Positions 31,257 to 41,800 of a stretch of 64,000 nucleotides of DNA are shown one piece after another; the first letter of the stretch is position 1; every line of letters begins with the position of its first letter. Below the pieces are notes generated by a model that saw only the letters and a list, made by a program, of their open reading frames with translations, had not been told where the DNA came from and ran no database searches. Origin of the DNA: Pararhizobium sp. IMCC3301 (GTDB lineage: Bacteria; Pseudomonadota; Alphaproteobacteria; Rhizobiales; GCA-2746425); the NCBI RefSeq assembly GCF_030758315.1, contig NZ_CP132336.1:868001-932000 (forward strand), read 5' to 3'. Made by a program: the position numbers and the translations under genes.

Positions 31257-33458
31257 TTATTCCTGTTCAAATTCAAAGAATATCGTCGCCAGCGGCGGAA
31301 TGGTGATGCGGATCGAATGCGCCTGCCCGGCGACCGCCACCGGCGCTGAATTCACACCGCCGAGATTTCCCCTGTCGCCGCCGCCATAATGTCTGGAATC
31401 AGTGTTCAGCCGTTCAACCCATCGCCCGGATTGCGGCACCCCGACGCGGCGCGCGCTGCGTTCCACAGGCGTAAAATTAGAGACCACAACAACAGGGGGC
31501 GCGCCATCTGTTCCGCGCCGCACCCAGACAAAAACCGACTCCTCCGCCGCATCGCCCTCCATCCAATCAAATCCCTCCGGCTTGCAATCCAGCTGATACA
31601 GAGCCGGTGTGGCGGCGTAGAGTGTATTGAGGTCCCGGATCAGGCTCTGCATGCCCTGGTGGGCCGGATCGTCCAGCAGGTGCCAGTCGAGACTGGAATT
31701 GTGGTTCCACTCCTGATTCTGGGCGAATTCATTGCCCATAAACAGCAGCTTTTTACCGGGATGGCCCCACATGAAGCCGTAATAGGCCCTCAGATTTGCA
31801 AATCGCTCATCCAGACTACCGGGCATTTTCGACAGGATCGATCCCTTGCCATGCACAACTTCGTCATGGCTCAGCGGCAGCACAAAATTCTCACTGAAGG
31901 CGTAGTGCAGGCCAAAAGTCATTTTATGATGATGATATTTGCGGTGGATCGGGTCCTCTGACATGTAAGTCAGAGTGTCATTCATCCATCCCATATTCCA
32001 TTTGAAGCCAAAGCCGAGCCCGCCATAACTGGTCGGCGCACTGACCCCCGGAAACGCGGTTGATTCTTCGGCTATGGTCATGATGCCGGGCATCTCGCCA
32101 TAAGCGGTTTCGTTCATCACTTTGAGAAAGTCGATAGCTTCAAGGTTTTCGCGGCCGCCATGGACATTTGGCACCCATTCGCCATCATTGCGGGAATAAT
32201 CGCGGTACAGCATCGAGGCCACCGCATCGACCCGCAAGCCGTCGATATGATGCTCCCGCAGCCAGTAGACAGCATTGGCGACGAGATAATTTCTGACCTC
32301 AAGCCGTCCGTAATTGAACAACAGCGTGTTCCAGTCCGGATGAAACCCCTCACGGCGGTCGCCATGTTCGAACAGCGGCGTGCCGTCGAACTGGCCAAGC
32401 CCGTGCTCATCTTCGGGGAAATGTCCCGGCACCCAATCCAGGATCAGCCCGATATCGGCGCGGTGGCAGGCGTCAACGAAGGCGCGGAATTCTGCCAGCG
32501 TGCCGTGGCGAATGGTGGGCGCATAAAGCCCGACCGGCTGATAACCCCACGAACCGTCAAATGGAAATTCGGTGATCGGCATCAGCTCGATATGGCTGAA
32601 GCCCATGGTTTTGACGTAGTCGACCAGCTGCTCGGCGTGCTCCAGATAGGACAGCGGCCTGTTGCCGTCTTCCGGAACCCGCCGCCACGAGCCCAGATGG
32701 ACTTCATAGATCGAAATCGGCTGATCGATTGCATGCCGCAAGGCACGTTTTGAGATCCATGCTTTGTCACCCCAGTCATAGCCGTCCAGCTTGCGCACAA
32801 CCGAGGCGGTTTTCGGCGGATGTTCAGCGCCAAATCCGAACGGATCGGACTTTTGCGGTAAAAGCTGGCCATCGCTGTCCAGCAGTTCATATTTATAGGG
32901 CTCGCCCTCACGGATGCCGGGTACGAAGATTTCCCAGACACCGCTGTTTCCGCAGCGCCGCAGAACGTGTGTCCTGCCATTCCATCCGTTGAAATTGCCG
33001 ACCACCGAAACCCGGCTTGCATTCGGAGCCCAGACGGCAAAATGGGTCCCCTCGACCTTTTCATGGGTGAGAACATGCGCGCCCAGCACCTGCCACAGCC
33101 TTTTATGGCTGCCCTCATTGATGAAATAGGCATCCTGTTCGCCCAGAACCGGGCTGAAGCGGTACGGGTCGTCTATGACCCAGTCATCATCTGAATTGCG
33201 GATACGCAAGCGATAGGGGAAGGCTTTCTTGCGTTTTGGCACCACAGCTGTGAATACGCCTTCGGTATCGTCTCTTGGCGTCAGCGATACGATCTTCTTG
33301 CCGGTTTTGGCATCCAGCAGATCGACACCGTCCAGGCCGGGCATGAACACACGGATAACCAGCGTTTCGCCGCTTTTGTGCAGCCCGAGAACCGAGAACA
33401 GATCACCATGGGTTCCCATGGTGATCGCGTGTGCTGTTTCAGAGCTTAATTCAGTCAT
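31257..33458 (-). CDS. glgB: 1,4-alpha-glucan branching enzyme (GH13)
   Basis: 733 residues. Introduces alpha-1,6 branches. N-terminal extension plus CBM48 (GTHFAVWAPNASRVSVVGNF), barrel motifs DWVPGHFPEDEHGL, GLRVDAVASMLYRDYSR, TIAEESTAFPGVSAP and LPLSHDEVVHGKGS. The ATG at 33458 is preceded by a run of eight G residues that may serve as ribosome binding site; an in-frame ATG at 33482 would add eight residues. The G8 tract is also a potential slippage site. Confidence 0.93.
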   Translation of the reverse strand: MTELSSETAHAITMGTHGDLFSVLGLHKSGETLVIRVFMPGLDGVDLLDAKTGKKIVSLTPRDDTEGVFTAVVPKRKKAFPYRLRIRNSDDDWVIDDPYRFSPVLGEQDAYFINEGSHKRLWQVLGAHVLTHEKVEGTHFAVWAPNASRVSVVGNFNGWNGRTHVLRRCGNSGVWEIFVPGIREGEPYKYELLDSDGQLLPQKSDPFGFGAEHPPKTASVVRKLDGYDWGDKAWISKRALRHAIDQPISIYEVHLGSWRRVPEDGNRPLSYLEHAEQLVDYVKTMGFSHIELMPITEFPFDGSWGYQPVGLYAPTIRHGTLAEFRAFVDACHRADIGLILDWVPGHFPEDEHGLGQFDGTPLFEHGDRREGFHPDWNTLLFNYGRLEVRNYLVANAVYWLREHHIDGLRVDAVASMLYRDYSRNDGEWVPNVHGGRENLEAIDFLKVMNETAYGEMPGIMTIAEESTAFPGVSAPTSYGGLGFGFKWNMGWMNDTLTYMSEDPIHRKYHHHKMTFGLHYAFSENFVLPLSHDEVVHGKGSILSKMPGSLDERFANLRAYYGFMWGHPGKKLLFMGNEFAQNQEWNHNSSLDWHLLDDPAHQGMQSLIRDLNTLYAATPALYQLDCKPEGFDWMEGDAAEESVFVWVRRGTDGAPPVVVVSNFTPVERSARRVGVPQSGRWVERLNTDSRHYGGGDRGNLGGVNSAPVAVAGQAHSIRITIPPLATIFFEFEQE

Positions 33459-33494
33459 ACCCCCCCCAAAATAAGCATCCATGTACGGCCATAT

Positions 33495-35894
33495 TCAGGT
33501 CCGCATTGCGGAATGCACATCCCATATTTCATCAGCATAACCCGATATTGTCCTGTCTGACGAGAACCATCCCATCCGGGCCGTGTTGAGGATTGCCTTC
33601 TGCGTCCAGACAGCCGTGTCGTTGAAATCGGTGTCAATCTGCCGCTGGGTGGCAAAATAACTGTCGAAATCACAGCTCACCAGGAAGTAGTCGTGCTCAT
33701 AAAGCCGGCTGACCAGCGCGGCAAAGCGGTCCGGCTCATCCGGTGAGAACCGCCCGGTGGCAATCTGCTCGAGGACACGGGCAAGGCGCGGGCTGGCTTC
33801 GATTGCGCTGCGGGCAAAGCCGTCCTCTTCACGCCGTGCCACGACTTCTGCCGCCGTCAGGCCGAACAGATAGAAGTTCTCTGCCCCGACCCGTTCGCGG
33901 ATTTCCACGTTGGCTCCGTCCAGCGTTCCGATGGTCAGCGCGCCATTGAGAGCAAACTTCATATTACCTGTGCCCGAGGCTTCCTTGCCCGCAGTCGATA
34001 TCTGCTCAGACACATCCGTTGCCGGGATCAGAACTTCCGCCATCGTGACGTTGTAATTTTCCGGATAGACGATCTGCAGAAATTCGCGGTTCACCGGATC
34101 CTTGTTGATGGTGGCGGCGACATTATTGATGAGATGAATGATTTCCTTGGCAACCACATAGCCCGGCGCGGCCTTGCCGCCGAAAATCTTGATCCGGGGC
34201 GTCCAGCTCATATCGGGATTATCGCGAATGTCATTCCACAGTGCCACGGTTTCCAGCAGGTTCATCAATTGCCGCTTATATTCGTGAATCCGTTTGATCT
34301 GCACATCGAACATTGCCGCCGGGTCTATCGACAGCCCGTCGCGCTGCTTCAGCCAGTCGGACAAGCGCTCCTTGTTGTGCATTTTGGCCGCTCTGAAATC
34401 GGCCTGAAAGCCGGCATCACCGGCAAATTTCTCCAGGCCCTGCAAGCGCTCCAGATCATCGGGCCATTCCGTGCCGATGCTGCGATTGATCAGCGCGCGC
34501 AAAGGCGGATTGCAGGAATACAGCCAGCGCCGTGGCGTCACGCCATTGGTCATGTTGGTGATACGGTCCGGATAGGCTTGATGCAGATCGGAAAACACGG
34601 TTTGTTTGACCAATTCGCTGTGCAGCGCCGAAACCCCATTGACCTTGTGCGCCATGATGAAGGCCAGTTCGCCCATTTTGACAGCGCCATCCTCGATGAT
34701 CCGCACCGTGCCGTCTGTGGCATTCAGATGCGCCTCTTCAATCAGCTGGATAATCCGGTGATGCCGCGGCAGCACGCGGGCGAACAGCTCTTCATCCCAG
34801 CGCTCCAGCGCTTCGGGAAGCAGGGTGTGATTGGTATAACCCAGACAATTGCGCGCAATCTCGATGGCGTCGGCCATGGCCAAGCCATTTTCGTCAACCA
34901 GCAACCGCACCAGTTCGGCCCCTGCCACAGCCGGATGCGTATCATTGAGCTGGATCGCCACCTTGTTGGCCAATTGGCGCAGATCATGGCCTTCCGACAG
35001 AAAGCGGCGCAGCAGATCCTGGATTGAGGCAGCGGTGAAGAAATATTCCTGCTTCAGACGCAGTTCCTTGCCGGTTTCCGTGGTGTCATCGGGATACAGC
35101 ACCCGCGAAATGGTGCGCGCCAGAGCTTCCGGCTCGGTTGCCGCCAGATATTCGCCCTGATTGAAGCTTTCCAGATCGAACAGACGCGTCGGCTTGGCCG
35201 CCCATAGCCGCAGCGTGTTGGCCCATTTGCCCTTCCAGCCGACGACCGGCGTATCATAGGCGGAGGCCAGCACGGTTTCACCGGGGCTCCACACCACCTG
35301 TCCGCCGCTCTCGCTGACAGTTCCGGAAAACCCGATCGGATAACTGACTTCGGGGCGCTCGAATTCCCAGGCGTGGCGCTGGGCAAGCCAGCCTTCGGCG
35401 GTTTCAATCTGCCTGCCATCTTCAAAATGCTGTTCAAACAGACCGTGCTCATAGCGGATACCATAGCCATAGGCCGGGATACCGAGCGTTGACAGACTGT
35501 CGAGAAAACACGCCGCCAGCCGGCCAAGCCCGCCATTGCCAAGCGCTGCATCCGGTTCATCAGCGACGACGGAACTGTAGTTCTGGCCCAGCGATTGCAT
35601 TGCCTCTTCGGCGCATTCATCGACCCTCAGATTGACCGCGACGTCTTCGATGAGGCGTCCGATCAGAAACTCCATCGACAGGTAATAGACCCGCTTGCCC
35701 TTGGCTTCATAGGTTGTGCGCGTGCTTTCAAACCACGGATCGACCACCAGATCGCGCAACGCCAGCGACAGCGACATGCGCCAGTCATACAGCGAAGCGT
35801 GGCTTTCATCCTTGCCAAGGGAATATTTGAGATGGCGCAGGATTTCTGCGCGAAAGATCGTGGCATCAAGAGGCATGGTATTTTTAATGTTCAT
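33495..35894 (-). CDS. glgP: Glycogen phosphorylase (GT35)
   Basis: 799 residues. Phosphorolytic release of glucose 1-phosphate from glycogen ends. The PLP-lysine region EASGTGNMKFALNGALTIGT and GANVEIRERVG are intact, and the N-terminal YYLSMEFLIGRLIEDVAVNL is typical. First gene of the operon. The ATG at 35894 was chosen because further upstream sequence (to 35996) is not family-like; a second ATG six codons in is also possible. Confidence 0.93.
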   Translation of the reverse strand: MNIKNTMPLDATIFRAEILRHLKYSLGKDESHASLYDWRMSLSLALRDLVVDPWFESTRTTYEAKGKRVYYLSMEFLIGRLIEDVAVNLRVDECAEEAMQSLGQNYSSVVADEPDAALGNGGLGRLAACFLDSLSTLGIPAYGYGIRYEHGLFEQHFEDGRQIETAEGWLAQRHAWEFERPEVSYPIGFSGTVSESGGQVVWSPGETVLASAYDTPVVGWKGKWANTLRLWAAKPTRLFDLESFNQGEYLAATEPEALARTISRVLYPDDTTETGKELRLKQEYFFTAASIQDLLRRFLSEGHDLRQLANKVAIQLNDTHPAVAGAELVRLLVDENGLAMADAIEIARNCLGYTNHTLLPEALERWDEELFARVLPRHHRIIQLIEEAHLNATDGTVRIIEDGAVKMGELAFIMAHKVNGVSALHSELVKQTVFSDLHQAYPDRITNMTNGVTPRRWLYSCNPPLRALINRSIGTEWPDDLERLQGLEKFAGDAGFQADFRAAKMHNKERLSDWLKQRDGLSIDPAAMFDVQIKRIHEYKRQLMNLLETVALWNDIRDNPDMSWTPRIKIFGGKAAPGYVVAKEIIHLINNVAATINKDPVNREFLQIVYPENYNVTMAEVLIPATDVSEQISTAGKEASGTGNMKFALNGALTIGTLDGANVEIRERVGAENFYLFGLTAAEVVARREEDGFARSAIEASPRLARVLEQIATGRFSPDEPDRFAALVSRLYEHDYFLVSCDFDSYFATQRQIDTDFNDTAVWTQKAILNTARMGWFSSDRTISGYADEIWDVHSAMRT

Positions 35895-36394
35895 GGATGT
35901 ACTCGAATGTCTGCGCCGGTTGGCAGCGGAAAAGGGATGAAAATCTGGATCGTCAGAAATGGCTGACCGGAACTCCTGTGGCACGGCTCTGCGCACCGGG
36001 CAAAAGGCAACTCTGGATCAGGTCATATAGCGCAGCCGCAGAAAAACGCCCACAGTTTCTGATGAAACCCGGGGTTTACAAGGCCAGCCCGCTGCTGATG
36101 TCGTATCCGCCTCCGCAGATGATATTGAATAATTGCTCTTTAAATGGGCATTTGTTCGATCTATAGCAGCAAATGCCTGTTTGAACAATGCTAATCAGTA
36201 AAAGTGCATTTTCCGGGGACAGTAATGTTCGGTTGCACGGACTGAATCGGCCTCTCTGGCCAGCTGGCGCAGATTTGCCTTTCTCGTCTGTTGACACCGT
36301 ACCATGGTACGCAGGCTATCATTTGCGTCACAGATGGAACGCAACAGAATGCCGGCTGCCCTGTCGGCCACAAGCGGAGTGCAGTATCAACCCT
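35895..36394. promoter_or_regulatory. Divergent region upstream of glgP, with a hairpin-forming inverted repeat
   Basis: About 500 bp between glgP (minus strand) and the UPF0104 gene (plus strand). It must hold both promoters. GGCATTTG (36147-36154) and CAAATGCC (36170-36177) form a perfect 8-bp inverted repeat around a 15-nt spacer, and TGTTC/GAACA pairs overlap it. It could be a regulator's operator or an RNA hairpin. No gene longer than the flanking starts was recognised. Confidence 0.45.
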
Positions 36395-37441
36395 ATGCCC
36401 TCAAACCACTCATACGGTCGGCTCGTCCGCCGCTGGCTGCCGCCGCTGGCAGGTGCCGCCCTGGCCATCACCCTGATCTTCTACCTCTATCGCGATCTCG
36501 ATTTCGCCCGTTTCAGCACGGCTCTGATGTCTGCCAATGCGGCCTGGATTGCGGTTCTGGCCGTAACCATCCTGCTGGAACAACTCGCCAATGGCTGGAA
36601 ATGGCGTCAGATCCTGCATGATCTGAAACCGGTGCCGACCCTGCGGCTGACCGGCGCGCTGCTGGCCGGATATGGCGCCAATGTGCTGGTGCCGCTGGGC
36701 ATCAGCCCGCTGGTGCGGTCCTGGCTCATCGCCCGGATGGAAGATCTGAAGATGGCCACAGTTCTGACCACCACCATCATTGCCCGTTTCATCGACGGTG
36801 TGATCTTCGCGCTGTTTGCCGGCCTGGTTGCAATGGCCGGCCAGGTGCCGCAGGTCGAGGGTAATCTGGAAATCGGCCTGATCATTGCCGGGGCGTTGAA
36901 CTTTGTGCTGTTCGCGACCGCGCTCTGGGCGCTGTTCCGTTTCCGCATTCTGTTCTCGCAGGATGGCCCGCTGATCTGCCGCCTGTTTGACTGGGTGGCA
37001 AAATGGTTCCGCGCCAATGGCGCGATACTGCGCGGGTCGCTGTGCGATGGCGTGGTCTGGCCACGGGCGCGGCGGCACCGGCTCTATGTGCTGCTCGGCG
37101 CCATCGCGGCGAAACTCATCGCCGCCACGCATTATCTTTGGGCCGGACTGGCCGTCGGTGTGGTGCTGGCACCGTTCGATTATCTGTTCCTGATGGTGTT
37201 CGCCGGCTTCTCGCTGGTGCTGTCGCGGTTTGTGAGGGTGCCGGGCGGCTTTGTCATCGGCTCGGCTTTTGCCTTCAGGCTGCTCGGCGTGCCTGAGGAA
37301 CAGGCGCTGGCGATGATCCTGTTCAACTTTGTGATGTCGATCATCGTCGTGGTCGGCGGCGGGCTGATTGTGCTGTGGCAATCCGGCATCGACATCCGCC
37401 GTGCCCGCCACGCAGCGGAGACACCTGATGTCCGCTCCTGA
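36395..37441 (+). CDS. UPF0104/lysylphosphatidylglycerol synthase-like membrane protein
   Basis: 348 residues with eight or so membrane helices and the N-terminal pattern of the LPG_synthase_TM family (flippase-like, without the aminoacyltransferase domain). Conserved pieces include YGANVLVPLGISPLVRSWLIA. Substrate unknown. Its end overlaps the start of the next gene by 14 bp, so the two form an operon. The start is weakly supported: GGAG lies 16 bases upstream. Confidence 0.75.
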   Translation: MPSNHSYGRLVRRWLPPLAGAALAITLIFYLYRDLDFARFSTALMSANAAWIAVLAVTILLEQLANGWKWRQILHDLKPVPTLRLTGALLAGYGANVLVPLGISPLVRSWLIARMEDLKMATVLTTTIIARFIDGVIFALFAGLVAMAGQVPQVEGNLEIGLIIAGALNFVLFATALWALFRFRILFSQDGPLICRLFDWVAKWFRANGAILRGSLCDGVVWPRARRHRLYVLLGAIAAKLIAATHYLWAGLAVGVVLAPFDYLFLMVFAGFSLVLSRFVRVPGGFVIGSAFAFRLLGVPEEQALAMILFNFVMSIIVVVGGGLIVLWQSGIDIRRARHAAETPDVRS

Positions 37442-38720
37442 CATGGCAGAGCTACCCGGCCAGCGTGCCCGCTTCTGGCGCATCGCCGGGGCCGGGGCCG
37501 CCTTTCAGGGCGGCGCGGCGGCGGTGGATTCCGCCACCGTGGTGGCCAGCCTGGTTTATTATCTCACCGGCAGCGCGTTTGCTGTCGGTGCCGCCAGCGC
37601 CATATTGCGGCTCGGCTGGCTGCTGCCGCAACTGATTGTCGGCTATCTCGCCCAGCGTGCGCAGCGCCGGATGCCTTACTATGTGTTCGGCGCTTACGGG
37701 CGGGCGCTCTGCCTTATGCTGATTGCCCTGCTGTTGTGGTGGGGGCCGGACTTAGTGAAATCTGACTTGTTGCAATCCGGCTGGCAGCCCGTGCCGCTGG
37801 CCGCCGGTTTTCTGCTGCTATGGACATTGTATGCCTTCGTCAGCGGCGTTGTCGCCGTGCCTTACAACGATATTGTCGGGCGTTCGATCCCGTCGCAATC
37901 GCGCAGCACCATGCTGGCCTGGCGGTTTTTCGGCGGCGGGCTGATTGCTCTGCTCGTCGCACTGTTCATCGGTTGGGCGCTGGATGTGATGCCGGTTCTG
38001 CTGGCCTATGCCGCAGTGTTTGCACTTGCCTCGGTGCTGATGCTGGCCTCCTCATCTTTGTTCGTGTCAGCCGGGGAACCGCCGCTCAGCGTGCCACCGG
38101 CAGCGCAGCGCCAGCCCATGGCAAGCTTTCTGCGCGGCGGGTTTGACACTTTGCGGCAGGATGGCCGCTTCCGGCTGTTTCTCGGCTCGCAATGGCTCGG
38201 CGGCGCAACGCTGATGGCCCTGCCCTTCTATATCGTTGCAGCCGGGCAGAATGGCGTTGCCACCAGCGATGTCGGCGTGCTGCTGGGGGCGCAGACCATC
38301 GGCGCACTGGCATCGAACCCGCTATGGGGCCGGATCGGCGACCGGGCGGGCAAATTACGGCTTTTGCAGGCCGTTGCAATCACAAGGATGGCACCGCCGC
38401 TGGCGGTTCTGGCGCTGTTGCCCGCCGGGGCCGGACTGTTCGGCTTTGCCGCGCTGTTTTTCGTCATCGGAGCGATGATGAATGGTGTCACCATCGGCTA
38501 TCTCGGCTATCTGATGGAAATCTCGCCCGATGACCGGCGACCGGCCTATTCGGCCTATTTCAACGCCCTCGCCTCACCTGCAGCACTGCTGCCGCTGGCC
38601 GGTGCCGGCCTGATCTCGCTGATATCGATTGAGGCGGTGTTCATCGCCGCCCTCATTGCCGCCCTGTGCCAGATCATCCTGCTGCGCCGCATCGCCCGCC
38701 TAGAAGGAACCGCATCATGA
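37428..38720 (+). CDS. Major facilitator superfamily transporter
   Basis: 430 residues with about twelve membrane helices (for example AFQGGAAAVDSATVVASLVY, then YYVFGAYGRALCLMLIALLL). Translationally coupled to the UPF0104 gene. Substrate unknown. Immediately after its stop an ATGA overlap could begin a further gene that is soon lost, see findings. A diverged copy of its 3' end lies at 43841-43915. Confidence 0.85.
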   Translation: MSAPDMAELPGQRARFWRIAGAGAAFQGGAAAVDSATVVASLVYYLTGSAFAVGAASAILRLGWLLPQLIVGYLAQRAQRRMPYYVFGAYGRALCLMLIALLLWWGPDLVKSDLLQSGWQPVPLAAGFLLLWTLYAFVSGVVAVPYNDIVGRSIPSQSRSTMLAWRFFGGGLIALLVALFIGWALDVMPVLLAYAAVFALASVLMLASSSLFVSAGEPPLSVPPAAQRQPMASFLRGGFDTLRQDGRFRLFLGSQWLGGATLMALPFYIVAAGQNGVATSDVGVLLGAQTIGALASNPLWGRIGDRAGKLRLLQAVAITRMAPPLAVLALLPAGAGLFGFAALFFVIGAMMNGVTIGYLGYLMEISPDDRRPAYSAYFNALASPAALLPLAGAGLISLISIEAVFIAALIAALCQIILLRRIARLEGTAS

Positions 38721-38850
38721 TCCGCCTGCGCCTCGTTTTTCCAGTGCCGTTTCAGGGCTGGATTACTGCAACTTTCAGAAGGAAACCGGCCTTCCTCACA
38801 ACAACCTGTTGTGGTAGGAACGATTGATGGACGAGCCAGGTTGAACTGAG
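38721..38850 (+). other. Upstream region of cas13a with hairpin and a possible gene scar
   Basis: 130 bp between the MFS stop and the cas13a start. An ATG overlapping the MFS stop (ATCATGATC, 38717) opens a short reading frame beginning MIRLRLVF that shows no continuing homology, perhaps the 5' remnant of a gene cut by the insertion. CACAACA (38797-38803) and TGTTGTG (38807-38813) form a 7-bp stem, a possible terminator or regulator site. The cas13a promoter is expected here, but I could not place it. Confidence 0.4.
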
Positions 38851-41800
38851 ATGAAATCAAATTCATTCGGCAGAAGTTTTACGGACTATCCGGCACAGAA
38901 ACGAAAACTCAATCCCAGATCGAAAACCTATCCCTCTGCAGATGGCTATGAATATGCCGATTTTCTCAATCGCGATCCCCGCGCGCTGATCGCAGCCTTC
39001 ATATCCACCATTGATAAAATCTACCGCAAGCCCGGCAACGGCCCGGCCACCAAAAAGCTTTTTGATCTGCGCGACGGGCTCGGAAATGCGTGCTGGCCCC
39101 TTGTCAGGCAGCGTATCGGGCAAGCCGGAAACAACGCTGATGAATTTCTCAACAGGTGGCGCGAACGGCTGCATCCCTATGCGGAATATCAATCAGAGCG
39201 CGGCGGGCGATCCAAAAAGCTAAATTTCGCCAAACCTCGAGAGCATGAAAACGTAAAGGGAAACTGGTACGAAACGCTGATGCCGGTTGATGATAAGGGC
39301 CTGCCTGATCATAGCGGCTGCGCTGCGGCCATTGACCGTCACTTGTTCGAGCATGCCGCGCGGTGGGACAATGAGGCCGGCGGAGCACGTAACCAGGGCC
39401 TGATCGCCTATCAGGCGGATTCCATTGAAAAAAGCCTGCCGCTCGACGCAACCGGCACACGCAGCGTTGACTGGAGCGCAGAGGATGAAGAGCGCTATCT
39501 CTGCAAATTTCGGCCAGCCGAAGCCATTATCAAGGCGGCAAAAGAGGCGGAACGCGAGGATCGCAGGGCAAACAAACGCCCGGCGAGGTTGAAGCCGCGG
39601 GATGCCGGGATAATTCTGTTTGACGGATATGCCAGCATTTTCGGTGATGGCCACCGCCCGCCGCCGCGCCTTGAACTGGAAGCGCAGAAAGGTAATGCCG
39701 GTTTGCTGGCGCTTCACCGCGCAGTGCAGGCGTTTTACAAGCGCAAGATCAAGATGAGCTTGAAGGGCACTCAAATTCCCAAGGACAGCGAGAGCGCCAG
39801 AATTCGCAAGAACGCCGGATCGCGTCGTCAACTTCTGTCAGCGGCCTTGCCGCAGACAACGAAACAGCTGTTCGCGTTACTGAAGCAGCGACACGACAAC
39901 AGCAACACCAACCGGATGATACGCAAGGGCCGCCTGCTATATTATTGCAATTACCGGGGCGGTGCCGGCAGGGTTGACCCCGGCCGGCTGAACTACTGGA
40001 AAAGCAGCGCCGGACAGGCGGAGATCAAACGTTCCGAGGCCTTTGTCCGGGTCTGGCGGTCGGCCATTTCGCAAGGCGCGCGCACCTTGCGCTCGCTGGC
40101 AAAGGCCCCGGATTATATCAAAGATATCACCGACCAATCCTCCATAGAAAGTCTTCGAAACGAGCGCGGCGGCCGGAAAGTTCCCTATTTCGATTCCCGT
40201 CACACTTTTGCAAAATTCCGCCTGATTTTCGGCCGGGCGGCCGACAGCTTCCCGCAGCCGCAGAGTAACCCCGATCAACTGGCAGAGCTGCTGGAGCAGA
40301 CGATGCGGTCCTTCGCACAATGCCGCCATGGCACTTTTCATTTCAGCACCCGGCAGGGCTTCGTCGATGTTCTGAAAAATCAATTGATCGCGAGCGGTAG
40401 CAAAGATGGCGATCCTTCCGAAAATATGCCGGACCAGATCGCAGAGATTTTCCGCAAAGTGTTGAACAATGATGTCCGCAACCGCGCACGCAGACTGATC
40501 GACAATCTGGAAGCTGTGCATCTGCACTGCTTTGCCGGGCCACAGCAGATGAGCAAAATCTGGTCGCAACTCAACCAGGAGACTGACACCGATATCGTGC
40601 TGCCGAAGTTCCATAATGTGTTGGGGCACATGGAGAATCTGGGCAGGACGGGCAAATTCATCCAGTGCGGGCAGTTCCGGGATCTGGCACTGCCGCCAAA
40701 GCCCAACGCAAGAGCGCTGGAAGATCCGGCGACGCTGTGCCGCTACGCGACATTGAAATATCTGTTTGAAGGGCCGTTCCGGCGCCATCTTCAGACTGCC
40801 ACTGCAAAGCGGATTGATGCCTGCATCAAGGAGATATTAAAGCGCGGTGCCGCGCGGGCCAGAAAGGCCAATGCCAGCCGGGTTCACAAGGATCTGATCG
40901 AATCCAAGGCAGGCGGTTTGCCGCGTCCGAACGGGGATGGCATCGCCAGCTATTTTGACCGTCTCGATGCGGAAATGGCGACTGTTATGCGGGTCCAGAA
41001 AGGCTACAATCCGGACCCGGAAGCCGCTCGGCAAAAATCGGAATATATCGTCAATTTCCAGCGCGAACTCATCTGCTCCCTGTTTCTCGGCTATCTCAGC
41101 GATGAAGGCCTGGGCTGGGTCACCGCAATCGAGCCGCAGACACCGCTTCCGGACCGCCCGCTTTCAGAGCTGCCGGTGCCAGGCGAAATGCAGAGCGATT
41201 TTCAGCCCTGGGAGCCGGTCTTCTACTTTCTGCTGCATCTGATACCGGTCGATGATCTGTCCCTGCTGATGCAGCAGTTCCGCAAATGGCATATGCTGTC
41301 CAGTGCCAGCAAAGCGCCTGTGGCAAACAGGACCAAGGCTGCGACGACAGATGAAGACAGAATGCGCTATCTGCTTTCGCTGTGTATCGACATGCAGAGC
41401 GACAAGATGGACGGCGCGAAAACCCTGCTCAAGACGGACGATGTCCGGGCGTTGTTTGAAAATACCGATGATTTTGACGTTATGTTCGGTGCGGACGATG
41501 CAGCGATGCAATCCACCCGGCGGGGCCTGCGTGAAATTCTCCGTTTCGGCGACATGACAGTGCTGCAACCGGTTTTCCGGAAGCATAAAATCTGCAACGC
41601 GGATGTGAAAGCATTTCTGGAAGCAGAAAAGTTGACTGCGCAGGGTCTCTCGACGATTGCAGAACAACAGAAACAGCGCGAAGACCTGCATGAGAAGGCC
41701 ACCGGAAATGGCTCACTTTCCAGTGATGAGGTGGAGCTTTATCTGGATCTTGTCAGGAAGATTGCTGCGCATCGCCGCTGTGCCGCCAGTGTCCGCCTGA

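Noticed and set aside
36410-37483. A 357-codon minus-strand ORF opposite the UPF0104 gene
   Set aside because: Its composition (many Gln, Arg, His) is typical of an antisense shadow of a membrane protein.
39937-40788. A long minus-strand ORF inside cas13a
   Set aside because: It has no family similarity, no ribosome binding site and lies entirely within the conserved Cas13a coding frame; it is a GC-driven shadow.
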